This document shows, in pieces, positions 5,249 through 5,611 of a stretch of DNA of 5,611 nt (position 1 is its first letter; every line of letters starts with the position of its first letter). The translations under genes were made by a program, and so were the position numbers. The notes below the pieces were generated by a model that saw only the letters and a program-made list of their open reading frames with translations, did not search any database and was not told the origin of the DNA. The stretch covers positions 2,153-7,763 of the forward strand of contig DPGF01000007.1 in assembly GCA_003522105.1 (NCBI GenBank), read 5' to 3'. The DNA comes from Oscillibacter sp. (GTDB taxonomy: Bacteria > Bacillota > Clostridia > Oscillospirales > Oscillospiraceae).

Positions 5249-5611
5249 TTAATCAAGGAAATCCTTCAGTTTCTTGCTGCGGGAAGGATGCCTCAGCTTT
5301 CTCAGCGCCTTCGCCTCTATCTGGCGTATGCGCTCACGCGTAACGTTAAATTCCTTGCCCACTTCTTCAAGCGTTCTTGCCTTGCCGTCGTCCAAGCCAA
5401 AGCGCAACCTAAGCACCTTCTTCTCCCTCGGGGTAAGGGAATCCAGCACTTCCATAAGCTGTTCTTTAAGCAGCGTAAAAGCCGCAACGTCCGCGGGCGC
5501 AGGGGTAACGTCGTCCGCTATAAAATCGCCAAGGTGGCTGTCCTCTTCCTCACCGATAGGTGTCTCCAGGGAAGCTGGCTCTCTGGCGATCTGCATGATC
5601 TCCATAACCTT
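5249..5611 (-). CDS. rpoD: Primary RNA polymerase sigma factor RpoD/SigA, C-terminal part (partial)
   Basis: The last 120 residues are present; the gene enters from the right edge, and the ATG at 5605 is an internal methionine, since the frame stays open to the edge. EIMQIAREPASLETPIG and EEDSHLGDFI match the end of region 3 and the 3.2 linker of housekeeping sigma-70 proteins. LTPREKKVLRLRFGL is region 4.1, and TLEEVGKEFNVTRERIRQIE with AKALRKLRHPSR is the region 4.2 helix-turn-helix that contacts the -35 box. The protein ends in KDFLD, as usual for the family. Region 4.2 of this type reads TTGACA, matching the tRNA promoter in the same window. It is clearly a primary, not an alternative, sigma factor. 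Transcription ends at the hairpin at 5205-5236. Confidence 0.97.
   Translation of the reverse strand, partial: KVMEIMQIAREPASLETPIGEEEDSHLGDFIADDVTPAPADVAAFTLLKEQLMEVLDSLTPREKKVLRLRFGLDDGKARTLEEVGKEFNVTRERIRQIEAKALRKLRHPSRSKKLKDFLD

Overview
The window joins one end of an integrated mobilizable element (about positions 1 to 4305, genes on the + strand) to a chromosomal housekeeping segment (about 4305 to 5611, genes on the - strand). The Tn916-type integrase, the relaxase with its ribbon-helix-helix partner, the strong AGGAGG ribosome binding sites and the primary sigma factor sequence point to a Bacillota (Clostridia-like) host of moderate to high GC. The genus cannot be told from this sequence.

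Element side: the left edge may carry the tail of a small zinc-ribbon protein (2-106). A short non-coding stretch follows with a strong imperfect hairpin (105-148), the best oriT candidate. Next is a two-gene mobilization operon: a ribbon-helix-helix relaxosome protein (171-584), overlapping a MobP/MobL-type relaxase that ends in five Sel1-like repeats (572-2542). A 100-residue unknown protein (2660-2962) directly abuts a complete tyrosine integrase (2963-4117). Between the integrase and the tRNA genes lie a hairpin, a four-copy symmetric array of a 10-bp motif (4198-4247) that looks like integrase arm-type sites, and a bidirectional terminator (4269-4305).

Chromosomal side: three intact - strand tRNA genes run Trp-Asp-Thr in transcription order. 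There is a near-perfect sigma-70-type promoter before tRNA-Trp and a second one before tRNA-Asp. The integrase lies beside the 3' end of tRNA-Thr, the usual layout of an element inserted into a tRNA 3' end. Upstream of the tRNAs are a divergent dUTPase-family gene (4694-5191) and the 3' part of the primary sigma factor gene (5249 to the window edge), separated by a terminator.

Working together: the relaxosome protein and relaxase would nick and transfer the element from an oriT close by, and the integrase would insert and excise it at tRNA-Thr. No type IV secretion gene, coupling protein or recognisable excisionase is visible, so from this window the element could be an IME or one end of a larger ICE. 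The least ordinary points are the relaxase-Sel1 fusion, the symmetric arm-site array, the oriT-like hairpin, and the terminator placed directly before the dUTPase ribosome binding site.
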